A DNA stretch of 64,000 nucleotides from Labedella gwakjiensis (GTDB lineage Bacteria > Actinomycetota > Actinomycetes > Actinomycetales > Microbacteriaceae). This document shows, piece by piece, positions 26,214-36,973 of this stretch. Every line of letters starts with the position of its first letter. Position 1 is the stretch's first letter. Both the position numbers and the translations under genes were made by a program. The stretch spans positions 3,410,001-3,474,000 of the forward strand of contig NZ_PYAU01000001.1 of assembly GCF_003014675.1 (NCBI RefSeq), given 5' to 3'. The notes under the pieces are model-generated. The model searched no databases. It had not been told where the DNA came from and was given only the letters and a program-made list of their open reading frames with translations.

Positions 26214-27509
26214 CTAGCCGTGGGCGAGGTCGCCCGGTCCCGATGCACCGGTGCTCAGGGGACGGCCGCGTTCGATCCACGCGATGACGGCCTGGTCGGT
26301 GAGACTCGCCACCTGGTCGACCACGACACGACGCCTGGCTATGTCGTCGGGGGCGGCCTCCCACTCGTCCCGGTGTCCCGTGTCGAGTCCGGCCCCGGCG
26401 GTGTCCCAGAGGGCGTCGGCGATCGTCGTGAGCATCTCGCGCTGCTGCGCGTACACCGGCTGACGCGGCTCGCTCGTCATCACGTATGCCCCGACGACAC
26501 CCTTCAGGACGGCGATCTCCGCGGCCACGTCGTCGGGGACGACGACGTCGGCGCCGAAGCGGGCGAGGGATGAGTGGGGGAACGCCGCCCGCGTCGCGGC
26601 GACGGCTGAACCGGCGAACCGGCCGATCATCTGGCTCGTGAAGTTCTTGAGCTTCGCGAGGTCTCGTCTGGACGCGTCCCAGCTCGTCATCCAGACGTCG
26701 AAGCCGGCGAGGCGATCGAACGCGGCCGCGAGGTCGTCCGGAGAGAAGCGGGGTCCGTTCCAGTCGCGGATCGCGCGGATGAGGGAATCGTGTCCCGCTC
26801 GCGCGTTGAGGAAGGCCGGATCGATGAACTGGCCGACGACGGCGTCCTCGAAGTCGTGGACCGAGTAGGCGATGTCGTCCGAGAGATCCATGACCTGGGC
26901 CTCGACGCACGGCTTCCGCTCGGGCGCCCCTTGCCTCACCCAGTCGAACGCGGCGCGATCGTCCTCGTAGAAGCCGAACTTCTCCCGCCCGCCGGGATCG
27001 GGCAGCGACGACGACGCAGGCCACGGGTACTTGCAGCTGGCGTCGAGACTCGCCCGGGTGAGGTTGAGCCCGTAGCTGCGGTCGTCGTCTCCGAAGACCT
27101 TCGGCTCGAGTCGCGTCAGGATCCGCAAGGTCTGCGCGTTGCCCTCGAAGCCCCCGACGTCGCTCGCCCACTCGGACAGGGCGCGCTCGCCGTTGTGGCC
27201 GAAGGGAGGGTGGCCGAGGTCGTGGGCGAGGCACGCGGTGTCGACGATGTCCGGATCGAGGCCGAGGCTCGTCGCGAGTTCGCGACCCACCTGGGCCACC
27301 TCGAGGGAGTGGGTCAGCCGATTCCTGGCGAAGTCGAGGCCGGCCGTGGGCGACAGCACCTGGGTCTTCGCGGCGAGGCGACGGAGCGAACTGGAGTGCA
27401 GGAGCCGCGCGCGATCCCGTGCGAAGTCACTGCGACGCGATGAGTGTTCTTCGGGCAGCCAGCGTTCCGAGTCGAACGCCGTGTACTGCCCGTCCGTCTC
27501 AGCCCCCAC
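26214..27509 (-). CDS. dgt: Deoxyguanosinetriphosphate triphosphohydrolase-like protein
   Basis: 431-residue HD-domain dNTP triphosphohydrolase. HD-site residues are in NRLTHSLEVAQVGRELA and CLAHDLGHPPFGHNGERAL, with the later Asp in VMDLSDDIAYSVHDFED. The N-terminal RDRARLLHSSSLRRLAAKTQV is the family allosteric/substrate-entry motif. Hydrolyses dNTPs to nucleosides and triphosphate; which dNTP is preferred cannot be read. The start overlaps the dusB stop by 11 bp, linking dusB-dgt-dnaG in one transcript, a gene order common in actinobacteria. Confidence 0.93.
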   Translation of the reverse strand: MGAETDGQYTAFDSERWLPEEHSSRRSDFARDRARLLHSSSLRRLAAKTQVLSPTAGLDFARNRLTHSLEVAQVGRELATSLGLDPDIVDTACLAHDLGHPPFGHNGERALSEWASDVGGFEGNAQTLRILTRLEPKVFGDDDRSYGLNLTRASLDASCKYPWPASSSLPDPGGREKFGFYEDDRAAFDWVRQGAPERKPCVEAQVMDLSDDIAYSVHDFEDAVVGQFIDPAFLNARAGHDSLIRAIRDWNGPRFSPDDLAAAFDRLAGFDVWMTSWDASRRDLAKLKNFTSQMIGRFAGSAVAATRAAFPHSSLARFGADVVVPDDVAAEIAVLKGVVGAYVMTSEPRQPVYAQQREMLTTIADALWDTAGAGLDTGHRDEWEAAPDDIARRRVVVDQVASLTDQAVIAWIERGRPLSTGASGPGDLAHG

Positions 27510-28674
27510 TCGTGTCGAGCTCCGCCTCGGTCAGGTCGCTCGCCTCCTGTGTCGCGAGTGCGCGGGACGACAACCAGTTCTCGGGCAGGACGGGGCGCTT
27601 GGGCGTCCCCGCGCGGCCGCGGGGGCCCTCGGCGTCGGCACCCGGATAGGGCGCGTCGAGAGGAAGGGAGGCGAGGAGCTCGTCGAGCTGTACGAGCGAC
27701 TCGACCATCGCGAGACGCGTCCGGAGATCGCCGCCGACAGGGTAGCCCTTGAAGTACCAGGCGACGTGCTTCCGGATGTCTCGGCAGCCGCGTTCTTCGC
27801 TGTCGAAGAACTCGGCGAGAAGCTCCGCGTGGCGCCGGAAGGTGGCCGCGACCTGACCCAGGTCCGGCCGGTACCGCGTGTCCGACCCCGTGAACGCCGC
27901 CGCGAGATCACCGAAGAGCCAGGGGCGTCCGAGGCAGCCGCGTCCGACGACGACGCCGTCGCAACCGGTCTCGTCCATCATGCGAAGCGCGTCCTCGCCC
28001 GACCAGATGTCGCCGTTGCCCAGGACGGGGACGGCGGAGATCGTCTCCTTGAGACGCGCGATCGCGCTCCAGTCGGCCTCCCCGGAATAGAACTCGCTCG
28101 CCGTGCGCGCGTGGAGCGCAATGCTCGAGACCCCGGCGCCCTCTGCGATGCGACCGGCCTCGAGGTACGTGAGATGGTCGGGATCGATTCCCTTGCGCAT
28201 CTTGATGGTGAGGGGCACGCTCCCCGCAGCCGAGACGGCGTTCTCGACGATGTCGCGGAAGAGGTCGAGTTTCCAGGGGAGCGCCGCTCCCCCGCCCTTC
28301 CGCGTCACCTTGGGAACGGGGCAGCCGAAGTTGAGGTCGATGTGGTCGGCCCGGTCCTCGTCGACGAGGATGGACACTGCCTCGCGCACGGTCTTCGGGT
28401 CCACTCCGTACAGCTGGATGCTTCGAGGGGTCTCTGACTCGTGGTGAGTGATGAGTCGCATCGTCTCGGGCGTGCGCTCGACGAGCGCGCGCGAGGTGAT
28501 CATCTCGCTCACGTAGAGTCCGGCACCGAACTCGCGGCACAGGCGGCGGAACGCCGTGTTGGTGATACCCGCCATCGGGGCGAGCACGACCGGCACGTCG
28601 AGCCGGAGCGGTCCGATCGTCAGGGGCGCGGGAGCGGGGCGCGTCGCCGGCCGCTCGCCTATCGTTGATTGCAT
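27499..28674 (-). CDS. dusB: tRNA-dihydrouridine synthase B
   Basis: FMN enzyme reducing uridines of the tRNA D loop. 391 residues from ATG 28674. Motifs: VVLAPMAGITNTAFRRLCREFGAG, IDLNFGCPVPKVTRKGGGA with the catalytic Cys, LTIKMRKG, IALHARTASEFY and GNGDIWSGEDAL, then the C-terminal tRNA-binding helical domain. Start choice: GGGGAGG ends only 2 nt before ATG 28680 but 8 nt before ATG 28674, so the latter is preferred. A longer N-terminal extension in this frame overlaps the divergent ybaK gene and is not used. Confidence 0.93.
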   Translation of the reverse strand: MQSTIGERPATRPAPAPLTIGPLRLDVPVVLAPMAGITNTAFRRLCREFGAGLYVSEMITSRALVERTPETMRLITHHESETPRSIQLYGVDPKTVREAVSILVDEDRADHIDLNFGCPVPKVTRKGGGAALPWKLDLFRDIVENAVSAAGSVPLTIKMRKGIDPDHLTYLEAGRIAEGAGVSSIALHARTASEFYSGEADWSAIARLKETISAVPVLGNGDIWSGEDALRMMDETGCDGVVVGRGCLGRPWLFGDLAAAFTGSDTRYRPDLGQVAATFRRHAELLAEFFDSEERGCRDIRKHVAWYFKGYPVGGDLRTRLAMVESLVQLDELLASLPLDAPYPGADAEGPRGRAGTPKRPVLPENWLSSRALATQEASDLTEAELDTSGG

Positions 28675-28714
28675 CGTCATGTCCTCCCCATTCTCCCAGA
28701 TCGGACACCAGCGG

Positions 28715-29251
28715 ATGGCCCAGCCGAACGAAGACAGCCCGTTGAGCGGCGAGGGCCGCTCGGATCGAGCAGTCGAGAAGGTCCTGAGGGGCACAGAATC
28801 GATGCGCGCCCACGCCGACGCCCTCGGACTCGATGTCGACGTCGTCACGCGCCCGGCAGCGCGCAGCCTGGCCGAGGCTGCCGAAATGCTCGGCATCTCC
28901 CCCGGAGACATCGTGAAGTCGCTCGTCGTGCGCCGTTCGGACGGCGACTACCTGTTCGCGCTCGTACCAGGCGGACGGAAGATCGACTGGGCGAAGCTGC
29001 GGGCGGCCGTCGGCACCAATCGGCTGTCGCTCCCCGATGCCGAACAGGCGAAAGCGGCGACCGGCTACGAGCGCGGCACGATCACTCCGCTCGGGAGCAC
29101 GACAGCCTGGCCGGTCTTCGCCGACGAGCGTGTGCAGGGACACCGGGTCGCGCTCGGCGGCGGCGCCCACGGACTCAGCACGTTCGTGGACGGGGACGCG
29201 TTGCTCTCAGCCCTCGACGCGACCGTCGCGGACATCACCGGCGAGGAGTGA
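28715..29251 (+). CDS. ybaK: YbaK/EbsC-type aminoacyl-tRNA deacylase
   Basis: 178-residue editing-domain protein that hydrolyses mischarged tRNA (typically Cys-tRNA-Pro). Visible: RSLAEAAEMLGISPGDIVKSLVVR, with the catalytic Lys, LFALVPGGRKIDWAKL, GYERGTITPLGS and GGGAHGLSTFVD, the conserved late Gly loop. ATG 28715 has no good Shine-Dalgarno; upstream bases overlap the divergent dusB start region (about 40 nt apart). The 3' end overlaps, on the other strand, a small coupled gene after the FrnE-like protein. Confidence 0.88.
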   Translation: MAQPNEDSPLSGEGRSDRAVEKVLRGTESMRAHADALGLDVDVVTRPAARSLAEAAEMLGISPGDIVKSLVVRRSDGDYLFALVPGGRKIDWAKLRAAVGTNRLSLPDAEQAKAATGYERGTITPLGSTTAWPVFADERVQGHRVALGGGAHGLSTFVDGDALLSALDATVADITGEE

Positions 29252-29380
29252 GTCCGCCTCTCCTGCGGCGCTCGGTGTCGCTCCGGGAATGAGACACGCG
29301 TCGCCCTCGCATGCGTCCTGCGCGGGTGCGACGAAGGTGAATCCCCCGTCCGGAGCCGAGAATCCCGCGCCGACGCTCAC
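29207..29380 (-). CDS. Small Cys-pair protein translationally coupled to the FrnE-like gene
   Basis: 57-codon frame starting GTG at 29380 whose GTGA overlaps the stop of the gene upstream, the usual coupling geometry. Translation begins VSVGAGFSAPDGGFTF and includes DACEGDACLIPG, a C-X4-C pair. Codons of its first two thirds end mostly in G or C like the neighbours, supporting coding. The last 45 bp overlap the convergent ybaK. I do not recognise a family. The link to a thiol-disulfide protein makes a substrate or cofactor partner conceivable, but that is inference. Confidence 0.5.
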   Translation of the reverse strand: MSVGAGFSAPDGGFTFVAPAQDACEGDACLIPGATPSAAGEADSLLAGDVRDGRVEG

Positions 29381-30075
29381 GCTTCCGCTCCCCCGGACAC
29401 CGGTACCGAGGTGCGCTCTCGATCGGCGTGCGCGAGAGCAGCGGCGAAGGTCGCCGGCTCCTGAGCGCCCGAGAGCGCCCATTTCCCGTCGATGACGAAG
29501 AAGGGGACGCCGTTGATGCCGAGCTCACTCGCCTGGCGCTCGTCGGCCATGACGTCGTCGCGGAACGTGTGCTCGTGGAGAGCTGTCGCGGCGGCATCGG
29601 CGTCGAGGCCGATCTCGGCAGCGAGCGACACGAGCTCGTCCGTGCGTCCGAGGTGACGGCCCTCGGTGAAGTACGCGCGCATGAGACGCTCGGTCATCTC
29701 GAGCTGGCGCCCCTGCGACGCCGCGAAGTGGATGAGCTCGTGAGCGAGCACCGTGTTGGTGTGCTGCAGGAGGTCGAAGCGGTACTCGAGCCCGACCGTC
29801 GCCGCGATCCCCGTCACGTGGTCGAGCATCTGCCGTGCCTGGCCGGCGTCGATGCCCTTGTGACGGGCCAGGTAGTCGGCCTCGTCGCCTTCGAAGTCCT
29901 CCGGTGTGTCGGGAGAGAGCTCGAAGCTGTGGAAGACCAGCTCGACGGCAGGAGCGTCGGCGGATGTGCTCTCGCGCCAGGCCGCCTCTCCCGCTTCGAA
30001 ACGGCGCTTGCCGATGTAGCACCACGGACAGGCGATGTCGGACCAGACGTCGACGCGGAGGGTGTCGGAATTCAT
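29377..30075 (-). CDS. DsbA family oxidoreductase (FrnE-like)
   Basis: 232-residue cytoplasmic DsbA-fold protein: no signal peptide, active site WSDIACPWCYIGKRRFE with a CPWC motif near the N terminus, a helical insert, and the cis-Pro loop GVPFFVIDGKWALSGAQ. This is the FrnE/DsbA-2-thioredoxin group, members of which act as disulfide isomerases or in polyketide tailoring and oxidative stress. Start at ATG 30075. It lies 28 nt downstream of uppS and is followed by a tightly coupled mini-gene. Confidence 0.9.
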   Translation of the reverse strand: MNSDTLRVDVWSDIACPWCYIGKRRFEAGEAAWRESTSADAPAVELVFHSFELSPDTPEDFEGDEADYLARHKGIDAGQARQMLDHVTGIAATVGLEYRFDLLQHTNTVLAHELIHFAASQGRQLEMTERLMRAYFTEGRHLGRTDELVSLAAEIGLDADAAATALHEHTFRDDVMADERQASELGINGVPFFVIDGKWALSGAQEPATFAAALAHADRERTSVPVSGGAEA

Positions 30076-30103
30076 GATGTGCGCAACCTCCGTGCGCGGC
30101 GCG

Positions 30104-30919
30104 TTATTCCGCGGTCGATCCCGTCGGCTTGTCGACCGCTCCGCCGAACCGTCGGTCTCGGGAGGCGTAGATCTGCGCGGCCTCCCAGAGATCGGTCCGC
30201 GAGAAGTCCGGCCAGAGCGTGTCGAGGAAGACCATCTCGGCGTAGGCGCTCTGCCAGAGCAGGAAGTTGCTGGTCCGCTGCTCCCCCGAGCTGCGGACGA
30301 AGAGGTCGACGTCGGGCATGTCCGGCAGGTAGAGGGCGCGCGAGATCGTCTTCTCGGAGATGCCCGACGGCTTCAGCCGGCCTGCTTTGACCTCTTCCGC
30401 GAGGCCGCGGACCGCGTCGGCGATCTCGGTGCGACCGCCGTAGTTCACGCACATCGTGAGGGTCAGCGTCGAGTTGCCGGCCGTGAGGCGTTCCGCGTAC
30501 TCGAGTTCGGAGATGACGGAGCGCCAGAGTCGCGGTCGACGTCCGGCCCACCGGATACGCACGCCCCACTCGTTGAGCTGGTCGCGGCGCCTGTGGAGGA
30601 CGTCCCGGTTGTACCCCATGAGGAAGCGGACCTCGTCGGGCGAGCGGCTCCAGTTCTCCGTGGAGAACGCGTACACGCTCAGGTGCTTGACGCCCAGCTG
30701 CACGGCGCCGGCGACGACGTCGAGCAACGCGGCCTCGCCGGCGCGATGGCCCTCGATTCGTGTCTGGCCGCGCTTGTTCGCCCACCGACCGTTGCCGTCC
30801 ATGACGATCGCCACGTGGTTCGGCACGACGCGCTTCGGGAGCTCCGGCGGGTAGAGACCCGTCCAGTCGAGCGGACGGTACGGCACGGCATCGCGGTGCG
30901 TGTACGGCTTCGGCGTCAT
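30104..30919 (-). CDS. uppS: Isoprenyl (undecaprenyl/decaprenyl) diphosphate synthase
   Basis: cis-Prenyltransferase making the polyprenyl diphosphate carrier for cell-wall synthesis. 271 residues from ATG 30919, whose ATGA overlaps the recO stop. The catalytic Asp and FPP site lie in [18 protein letters not shown]; further motifs are [23 protein letters not shown] and [22 protein letters not shown]. The N-terminal 30 residues precede the fold. Whether the product is C50 or C55 is not readable. Confidence 0.95.
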   Translation of the reverse strand: MTPKPYTHRDAVPYRPLDWTGLYPPELPKRVVPNHVAIVMDGNGRWANKRGQTRIEGHRAGEAALLDVVAGAVQLGVKHLSVYAFSTENWSRSPDEVRFLMGYNRDVLHRRRDQLNEWGVRIRWAGRRPRLWRSVISELEYAERLTAGNSTLTLTMCVNYGGRTEIADAVRGLAEEVKAGRLKPSGISEKTISRALYLPDMPDVDLFVRSSGEQRTSNFLLWQSAYAEMVFLDTLWPDFSRTDLWEAAQIYASRDRRFGGAVDKPTGSTAE

Positions 30920-31653
30920 GAGGTGATCTGCCTCCGGTCGAGGTGCGCGAGGGACCGCAGTCCCCGCTCGAGGTGCCATTGCGTGTAGGCGGCTGTGACT
31001 CCACTGGCCCGGCGGCGCACGGGGTCGGGGCTGTCGTCCGCGATCCCCCAATCGCCCGTGAGGAGGGCCGAGAGGAGTTCGAGGGTGTCGTCGTCGAGGC
31101 GCGGGCTGCCGGTGGGTGCGCAGTCGTCGCACACCACGCCACCCAACTGCACGACGGCGTGCGAGTGCGGTCCGGGCTTCTGGCACCGGGAGCAGTCGAA
31201 GAAGCTCGGTGCCCAGCCCGCGAGGGAGAGCGACCGCAGGAGGTACGCGTCGAGGATGAGAGCGGGGTCGTGGTCGCGTCGCGCGAGGGAACGCAGGGCT
31301 CCGACGAGGAGCAGGTACTGCTGGAGCTGCGGCTCGGAGTCCGTGAGACGGTCAGCTGTCTCGACGATCGCGTTCGCGGCCGTGTACGTGGGGTAGTCCG
31401 ACACGATGTCCGCTCCGTAGGCCCCGAGTGTCTCTGCCTGGTTCACGATGTCGAGACTGCGGCCCTCGTAGAGCTGGAGGTCGGCGACCATGAACGGCTC
31501 GAGTCGTGAGCCGAACTTCGACGACGTGCGGCGGACACCCTTGGCGACGGCGCGCACCTTGCCGTGCTGCTTCGTGAGGAGCGTGACGATGCGGTCGGCC
31601 TCACCGAGCTTCGTCGTGCGCAGCACGACGCCTTCATCTCGGTACACGGGCAT
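30916..31653 (-). CDS. recO: DNA repair protein RecO
   Basis: RecFOR-pathway mediator that helps load RecA on SSB-coated DNA. 245 residues from ATG 31653. N-terminal OB fold: [25 protein letters not shown]-terminal zinc site: [28 protein letters not shown], with the four cysteines of the Zn ribbon. It overlaps uppS by 4 bp. Divergent from the TRIC-type gene with 126 nt between starts. Confidence 0.94.
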   Translation of the reverse strand: MPVYRDEGVVLRTTKLGEADRIVTLLTKQHGKVRAVAKGVRRTSSKFGSRLEPFMVADLQLYEGRSLDIVNQAETLGAYGADIVSDYPTYTAANAIVETADRLTDSEPQLQQYLLLVGALRSLARRDHDPALILDAYLLRSLSLAGWAPSFFDCSRCQKPGPHSHAVVQLGGVVCDDCAPTGSPRLDDDTLELLSALLTGDWGIADDSPDPVRRRASGVTAAYTQWHLERGLRSLAHLDRRQITS

Positions 31654-31779
31654 GAGTCGATTATCCCCGCTCCGCCCGACCGGAGGTCCGTCGCGCCGCG
31701 CCCGGCGCGGCGGATTCCCGGTCCGCCGTCGGCCCATCCGCTGGCGCAGGACCGAGCCGCACCGTGGCACGATGGTGCC

Positions 31780-32439
31780 GTGTCACCGCTCTTCACCATC
31801 CCGCTCTGGATCGACCTCGCGGCCGTCGCCGTCGGCGGCGTGCAAGGGGCGATGTTCGCCGCCCGCTTCACCGACAACCGGCTCGACCTCCTGGGCGTCG
31901 GGATCATCGGGATCGTCGTGGGACTCGGGGGCGGGTTCGGCCGTGACATCCTCCTCGGACTCCCACCAGCGGCGCTGCAGTCGAACGGCTACCTCATCGT
32001 CGCGACGGCCGCCGCTCTGCTCGGGATGCTGCTGCTCCGGGTCTTCTCGCGGCTCGGTCCCGTCATCATCGGTCTCGACGCGCTCACCATCGGCCTGTTC
32101 GGTGCGATCGGCTCGTCGAAGGCACTCGCGATGGGCCTGCCAGAGGTTCCGGCGATCTTCGTCGGCGTCGTCGCTGCCGTCGGCGGCAGTGTCGTGCGCG
32201 ACGTCATGTTGAACCTGCCCGTCGCGCTCATGCACGTCGGCTCGCTCTACGCCGTGGCGGCGGGGGTGGGAACCGCGACGCTCGTCGTCGCCGCGAGCCT
32301 CGGCCTCCCTGTCGGCGCAGCGGCGATCGCCTGCGTCGTCGTGACCACGCTCATCCGCGTGCTCGCGATCAGCTTCGGCTGGAGCCTTCCGGAGCAGCGA
32401 GCGCTCTCCGGCTGGCAGACCTGGCGGCGACGCCGCTGA
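31780..32439 (+). CDS. TRIC-type cation channel (UPF0126) membrane protein
   Basis: 219 residues from GTG 31780, seven hydrophobic helices in two repeats, each ending in the family Gly-Gly-X-X-Arg-Asp signature: [11 protein letters not shown] and [11 protein letters not shown]. Bacterial homologues of trimeric intracellular cation channels conduct monovalent cations, mainly K+. A start upstream in the same frame overlaps recO and is not used. Convergent with phoX; the two stops are 3 nt apart. Confidence 0.88.
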   Translation: MSPLFTIPLWIDLAAVAVGGVQGAMFAARFTDNRLDLLGVGIIGIVVGLGGGFGRDILLGLPPAALQSNGYLIVATAAALLGMLLLRVFSRLGPVIIGLDALTIGLFGAIGSSKALAMGLPEVPAIFVGVVAAVGGSVVRDVMLNLPVALMHVGSLYAVAAGVGTATLVVAASLGLPVGAAAIACVVVTTLIRVLAISFGWSLPEQRALSGWQTWRRRR

Positions 32440-32442
32440 CGC

Positions 32443-34824
32443 TCAGGCGTCGGTCGGCGCCTCGTCGGCGTCCGTCGAACGACCGGCGCGACGGGCGCGC
32501 AGTCCGATGGCCGCTGCCCCGGCCGCGACGAGCGCCGCAGCGGCGGCGATGACACCACCGGTCTCGGCTCCCGTGTTGGCGAGTCCGCCGCCCGCACCCG
32601 TTCCGTTCCCCGTGCCTCCGCCGTTGCCGACGCCCCCGCCCGGGGTGCCGGAGGCGGTCGGTGACGGAGACGCCGTGCTCGTGGGGCCGGCCGTCGGGGT
32701 CGCCGACGGCGTCGGCGTCGGGGTGGGAGTGGGTTCGGGCTCGAGCTGGACGGTCGGAAGCACCTGCACGACGGCTGGACGAGGTGCCGCGACCGCACCG
32801 ACGAGTCGCGCGGACGGACTGTTCGCGTAGTCGGGGAAGTACGAGGTGGGGGCGGCGTACGTCCCGTCCTCCCCCGGGTGCTGAACGGAGACGAACACGT
32901 GCTGGTCGCGGTCGTGGATCACGGGCCCGCAGGTCTCCGCTTCGGCCGGGACGGAGAGGAACTGCTCGACCTTTCCGCGATCGGCTCCGTCGAGCGACAC
33001 CTTGAAGAGTCCGTCGTTGTAGCCGATCCCGTCGGGCGCCCCGTCCGTCGAGATCCAGAGGTTGCCGACCGAGTCGAACGCGAGATTGTCGGGGCAGGAG
33101 ATCGGCGACACCTGCTCCTGCGGGAAGCCCGAGAAGTAGACGACGTCCCCCTGGGAGTAGTCCCCGCAGAGCATGAGCAGATTCCACGTGAAGGTCGTGC
33201 CCGTCTGGTCTCCGCCGTCCTCGGTGATCTCGACGATGTGACCGTCGCGGTTCTGGAGACGGGGGTTCACCTCGGTGGCCCCCTCCGTGCCGGCGTTTCC
33301 GCGGTTGGAGTTGTTCGTGCAGGCCACGTAGATCTTGCCGGTGACGGGGTTCGGCTCCACGTCCTCGCAGCGGTCCATCTTGGTGGCGCCGGCGATGTCG
33401 GCCGCGAGTCGCGTGTGCACGAGGACTTCTTCGACGCTCATCCCGGAGATCGCCGACGCACCGGAGACGACGAGCGGGATCCACTGCCCGGTCCCGTCGA
33501 ACGAGCCGTCGGACGGGACGGCGCCGGTGCCGGTGATCTCCTCGGACGGCGAGTCGCCCGTGAAGCGCGCGACGTAGAGGTCGCCCTCCTCGAGCAGCGT
33601 GAGGTTGTGTGCGCGGTCGCCCTCGATGTAGCTCTTCCGCGAGACGAACTTGTACAGGTAGTCGAAGCGCTCGTCGTCGCCCATGTACGCGACGACCTTG
33701 CCGTTCGGGGCCACGATCACGTTGGCGCCCTCATGCTTCAGGCGGCCCATGGCCGTGTGCTTGCGGGGCGTCGAGGTCGGATCGAAGGGGTCGACCTCCA
33801 CGATCCAGCCGAAGCGGTTCACCTCGTTCTCGTATCCGGCGTTCCTCGCATCGAAGCGCGGGTCGTCGAGCTCCCACTGGCGCGCCGTCGCGGCGGACCC
33901 GAGGCCGTAGCGCTTCTCGGCCGCGCTCGTCCCGGCCGATCGGAAGTAGCCGTTGAAGTTCTCCTCCCCCGAGAGGATCGTTCCCCACGGGGTGGTTCCG
34001 CCCGCACAGTTGCCCAGCGTCCCGAGCACGGTGGTCCCGGTGGGGTCTGCGGTCGTCGTCAGGAGGGCCGAGCCGGCGGCCGGACCCGTCACCGTGTAGG
34101 GCGTGTCGATGAGGAATCGTCGGTTGTGCTCTCCCCCGCGGACGTACGACCAGGGGCGGTCGACGGCCTCGCGCTCGAGCTCGACGACGGAGAGTCCGTG
34201 CGCGGCTCGGCCGACGGCGCGAACTCGAGCTGCGTCAGCCGCGATCTCCTCCTCGGAGAACATGATCGTCTCGTTCGTGTACTCGTGGTTCACGAAGAGC
34301 AGCGCGCGGAGGCGGTCGGTCCCGGGAAGCTCGACGATGTCGGTGTAGTCGTTGTTGTAACCGAACTGCCCGGCCTGCGACGCCGCCGTCTGGTTCGTGA
34401 TGTCGAACTCCGCGCTACTCGCGAAGAGCGGGTCGCCCCAGCGGATGATGGGCTGCCAGGAGAAGCCCTCAGGCACCGTGAACGCGTCGACCGTGTAGGG
34501 CACGGGATCGATGGGCGCGAAGGAGAGGGCCGAGGGCGCAGCCGCGGCGAACGGGCCGCCGGCCGTCGCGGCGGTGGCCGCGCCTCCGCGAGAGATGCCG
34601 AACGAGCCGGCGGCGACCGTGACGACCCCGGCGAGTCCGAGCCCGAGCGCCGTGCGGCGGGAGACCTGGGCCTGCACGATGTCGCGGAAGTAACTGTTGC
34701 TCGACGTGTTGCAGACTCCCGAGGCGCACGCGTTGGAGCACTTGAGCGCGCACGTGACCGCGCTCCGCTTCCCCTTCACGTGGCCGGCCATGGGGAGATC
34801 GATGCGTCGCAGTGAGGTGGTCAT
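32443..34824 (-). CDS. phoX: PhoX-family alkaline phosphatase with Tat signal and LAXTG-type sorting signal
   Basis: 793 residues from ATG 34824. PhoX enzymes are Ca/Fe-dependent secreted alkaline phosphatases. A Cys-rich N-terminal region (Cys25, 29, 33, 38) precedes a Tat motif VSRRTALGLGLAGVV (54-68). The catalytic beta-propeller spans about 95-690 (for example YNNDYTDIVELPGTDRALLFVNHEY-type sequence, GNCAGGTTPWGTILSGEEN, MGRLKHEGANV). A Pro/Thr/Ser linker rich in PTPTP (about 697-745) leads to LANTG (748-752), a hydrophobic helix and RARR. That is an LAXTG sortase-E type signal, although the tail after RARR is unusually long (about 14 residues). Surface-attached phosphate scavenging is inferred. 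Confidence 0.88.
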   Translation of the reverse strand: MTTSLRRIDLPMAGHVKGKRSAVTCALKCSNACASGVCNTSSNSYFRDIVQAQVSRRTALGLGLAGVVTVAAGSFGISRGGAATAATAGGPFAAAAPSALSFAPIDPVPYTVDAFTVPEGFSWQPIIRWGDPLFASSAEFDITNQTAASQAGQFGYNNDYTDIVELPGTDRLRALLFVNHEYTNETIMFSEEEIAADAARVRAVGRAAHGLSVVELEREAVDRPWSYVRGGEHNRRFLIDTPYTVTGPAAGSALLTTTADPTGTTVLGTLGNCAGGTTPWGTILSGEENFNGYFRSAGTSAAEKRYGLGSAATARQWELDDPRFDARNAGYENEVNRFGWIVEVDPFDPTSTPRKHTAMGRLKHEGANVIVAPNGKVVAYMGDDERFDYLYKFVSRKSYIEGDRAHNLTLLEEGDLYVARFTGDSPSEEITGTGAVPSDGSFDGTGQWIPLVVSGASAISGMSVEEVLVHTRLAADIAGATKMDRCEDVEPNPVTGKIYVACTNNSNRGNAGTEGATEVNPRLQNRDGHIVEITEDGGDQTGTTFTWNLLMLCGDYSQGDVVYFSGFPQEQVSPISCPDNLAFDSVGNLWISTDGAPDGIGYNDGLFKVSLDGADRGKVEQFLSVPAEAETCGPVIHDRDQHVFVSVQHPGEDGTYAAPTSYFPDYANSPSARLVGAVAAPRPAVVQVLPTVQLEPEPTPTPTPTPSATPTAGPTSTASPSPTASGTPGGGVGNGGGTGNGTGAGGGLANTGAETGGVIAAAAALVAAGAAAIGLRARRAGRSTDADEAPTDA

Positions 34825-34904
34825 AACCTGGCTCTCCGTGAGTGGGCGGGGACTCTGACCACTCAAACAGGGCACAGGGAACGCCCAGTCGATCACGCAT
34901 GACT

Positions 34905-34937
34905 TCCCCGGGAACCGCAGGTGAACAGAACGTGACG
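34905..34937 (-). promoter_or_regulatory. PHO-box-like direct repeats upstream of phoX
   Basis: Three abutting 11-bp units on the minus strand. The middle one, GTTCACCTGCG (34916-34926), matches all positions of the Streptomyces PHO-box consensus G-K-T-C-A-Y-Y-Y-R-S-G as I recall it; the flanking units (34927-34937 and 34905-34915) match about 7 of 11. They lie about 80 nt upstream of the phosphatase start, where a PhoP activator site is expected. Confidence 0.55.
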
Positions 34938-34973
34938 CACTGGGCGCTCTGCGGTCTCCCCTCTCCGAGCGAA

Positions 34974-35013
34974 ACGGGCGGTCACCGGCGCGTGAGCACC
35001 GGTGACCGCCCGT
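34974..35013 (-). terminator. Terminator of leuA
   Basis: Perfect 15-bp stem (34974-34988 and 34999-35013) with a 10-nt loop, 28 nt beyond the leuA stop. On the minus strand it is followed by TTTC. Confidence 0.75.
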
Positions 35014-35040
35014 TGATCGCCCGCGGATCGGGACGACTCG

Positions 35041-36864
<1,824 letters not shown>

Positions 36865-36880
<16 letters not shown>

Positions 36881-36909
36881 CAGCTAAGGAGGAGCGAACC
36901 GAACAACAC
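36865..36909 (-). CDS. leuL: leuA leader peptide
   Basis: Open frame GTG(36909)-TTG-TTC-GGT-TCG-CTC-CTC-CTT-AGC-TGC-CGC-GAC-GAG-GCT-TAG encodes MLFGSLLLSCRDEA, with three consecutive Leu codons plus another at position 2. It ends 64 nt upstream of the leuA ATG on the same strand. A TAGCCT hexamer (36916-36921) ends 6 nt before the GTG, which would make the leader translation leaderless. Leucine leader peptides upstream of leuA have been described in other actinobacteria. Function here is by analogy. Confidence 0.75.
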
Positions 36910-36921
36910 GCGATCAGGCTA

Positions 36922-36957
36922 GCACGGTGCGACGGGAGGCTCCACGTCGCACCGTGC
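36922..36957 (-). terminator. Terminator of the ABC permease gene
   Basis: Perfect 13-bp arms (36922-36934 and 36945-36957) with a 10-nt loop, 17 nt beyond the permease stop and directly upstream of the presumed leuA promoter. Confidence 0.7.
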
Positions 36958-36973
36958 AGTCCGCTCACGTCGC

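Noticed and set aside
28681-28911. N-terminally extended dusB (up to 470 residues)
   Set aside because: The extra region is antisense to the ybaK gene and has no DUS similarity; ATG 28674/28680 with GGGGAGG is preferred.
32878-34815. 645-codon open frame antisense to phoX
   Set aside because: PhoX motifs, Tat signal and start support the minus strand; the other frame has no domain.
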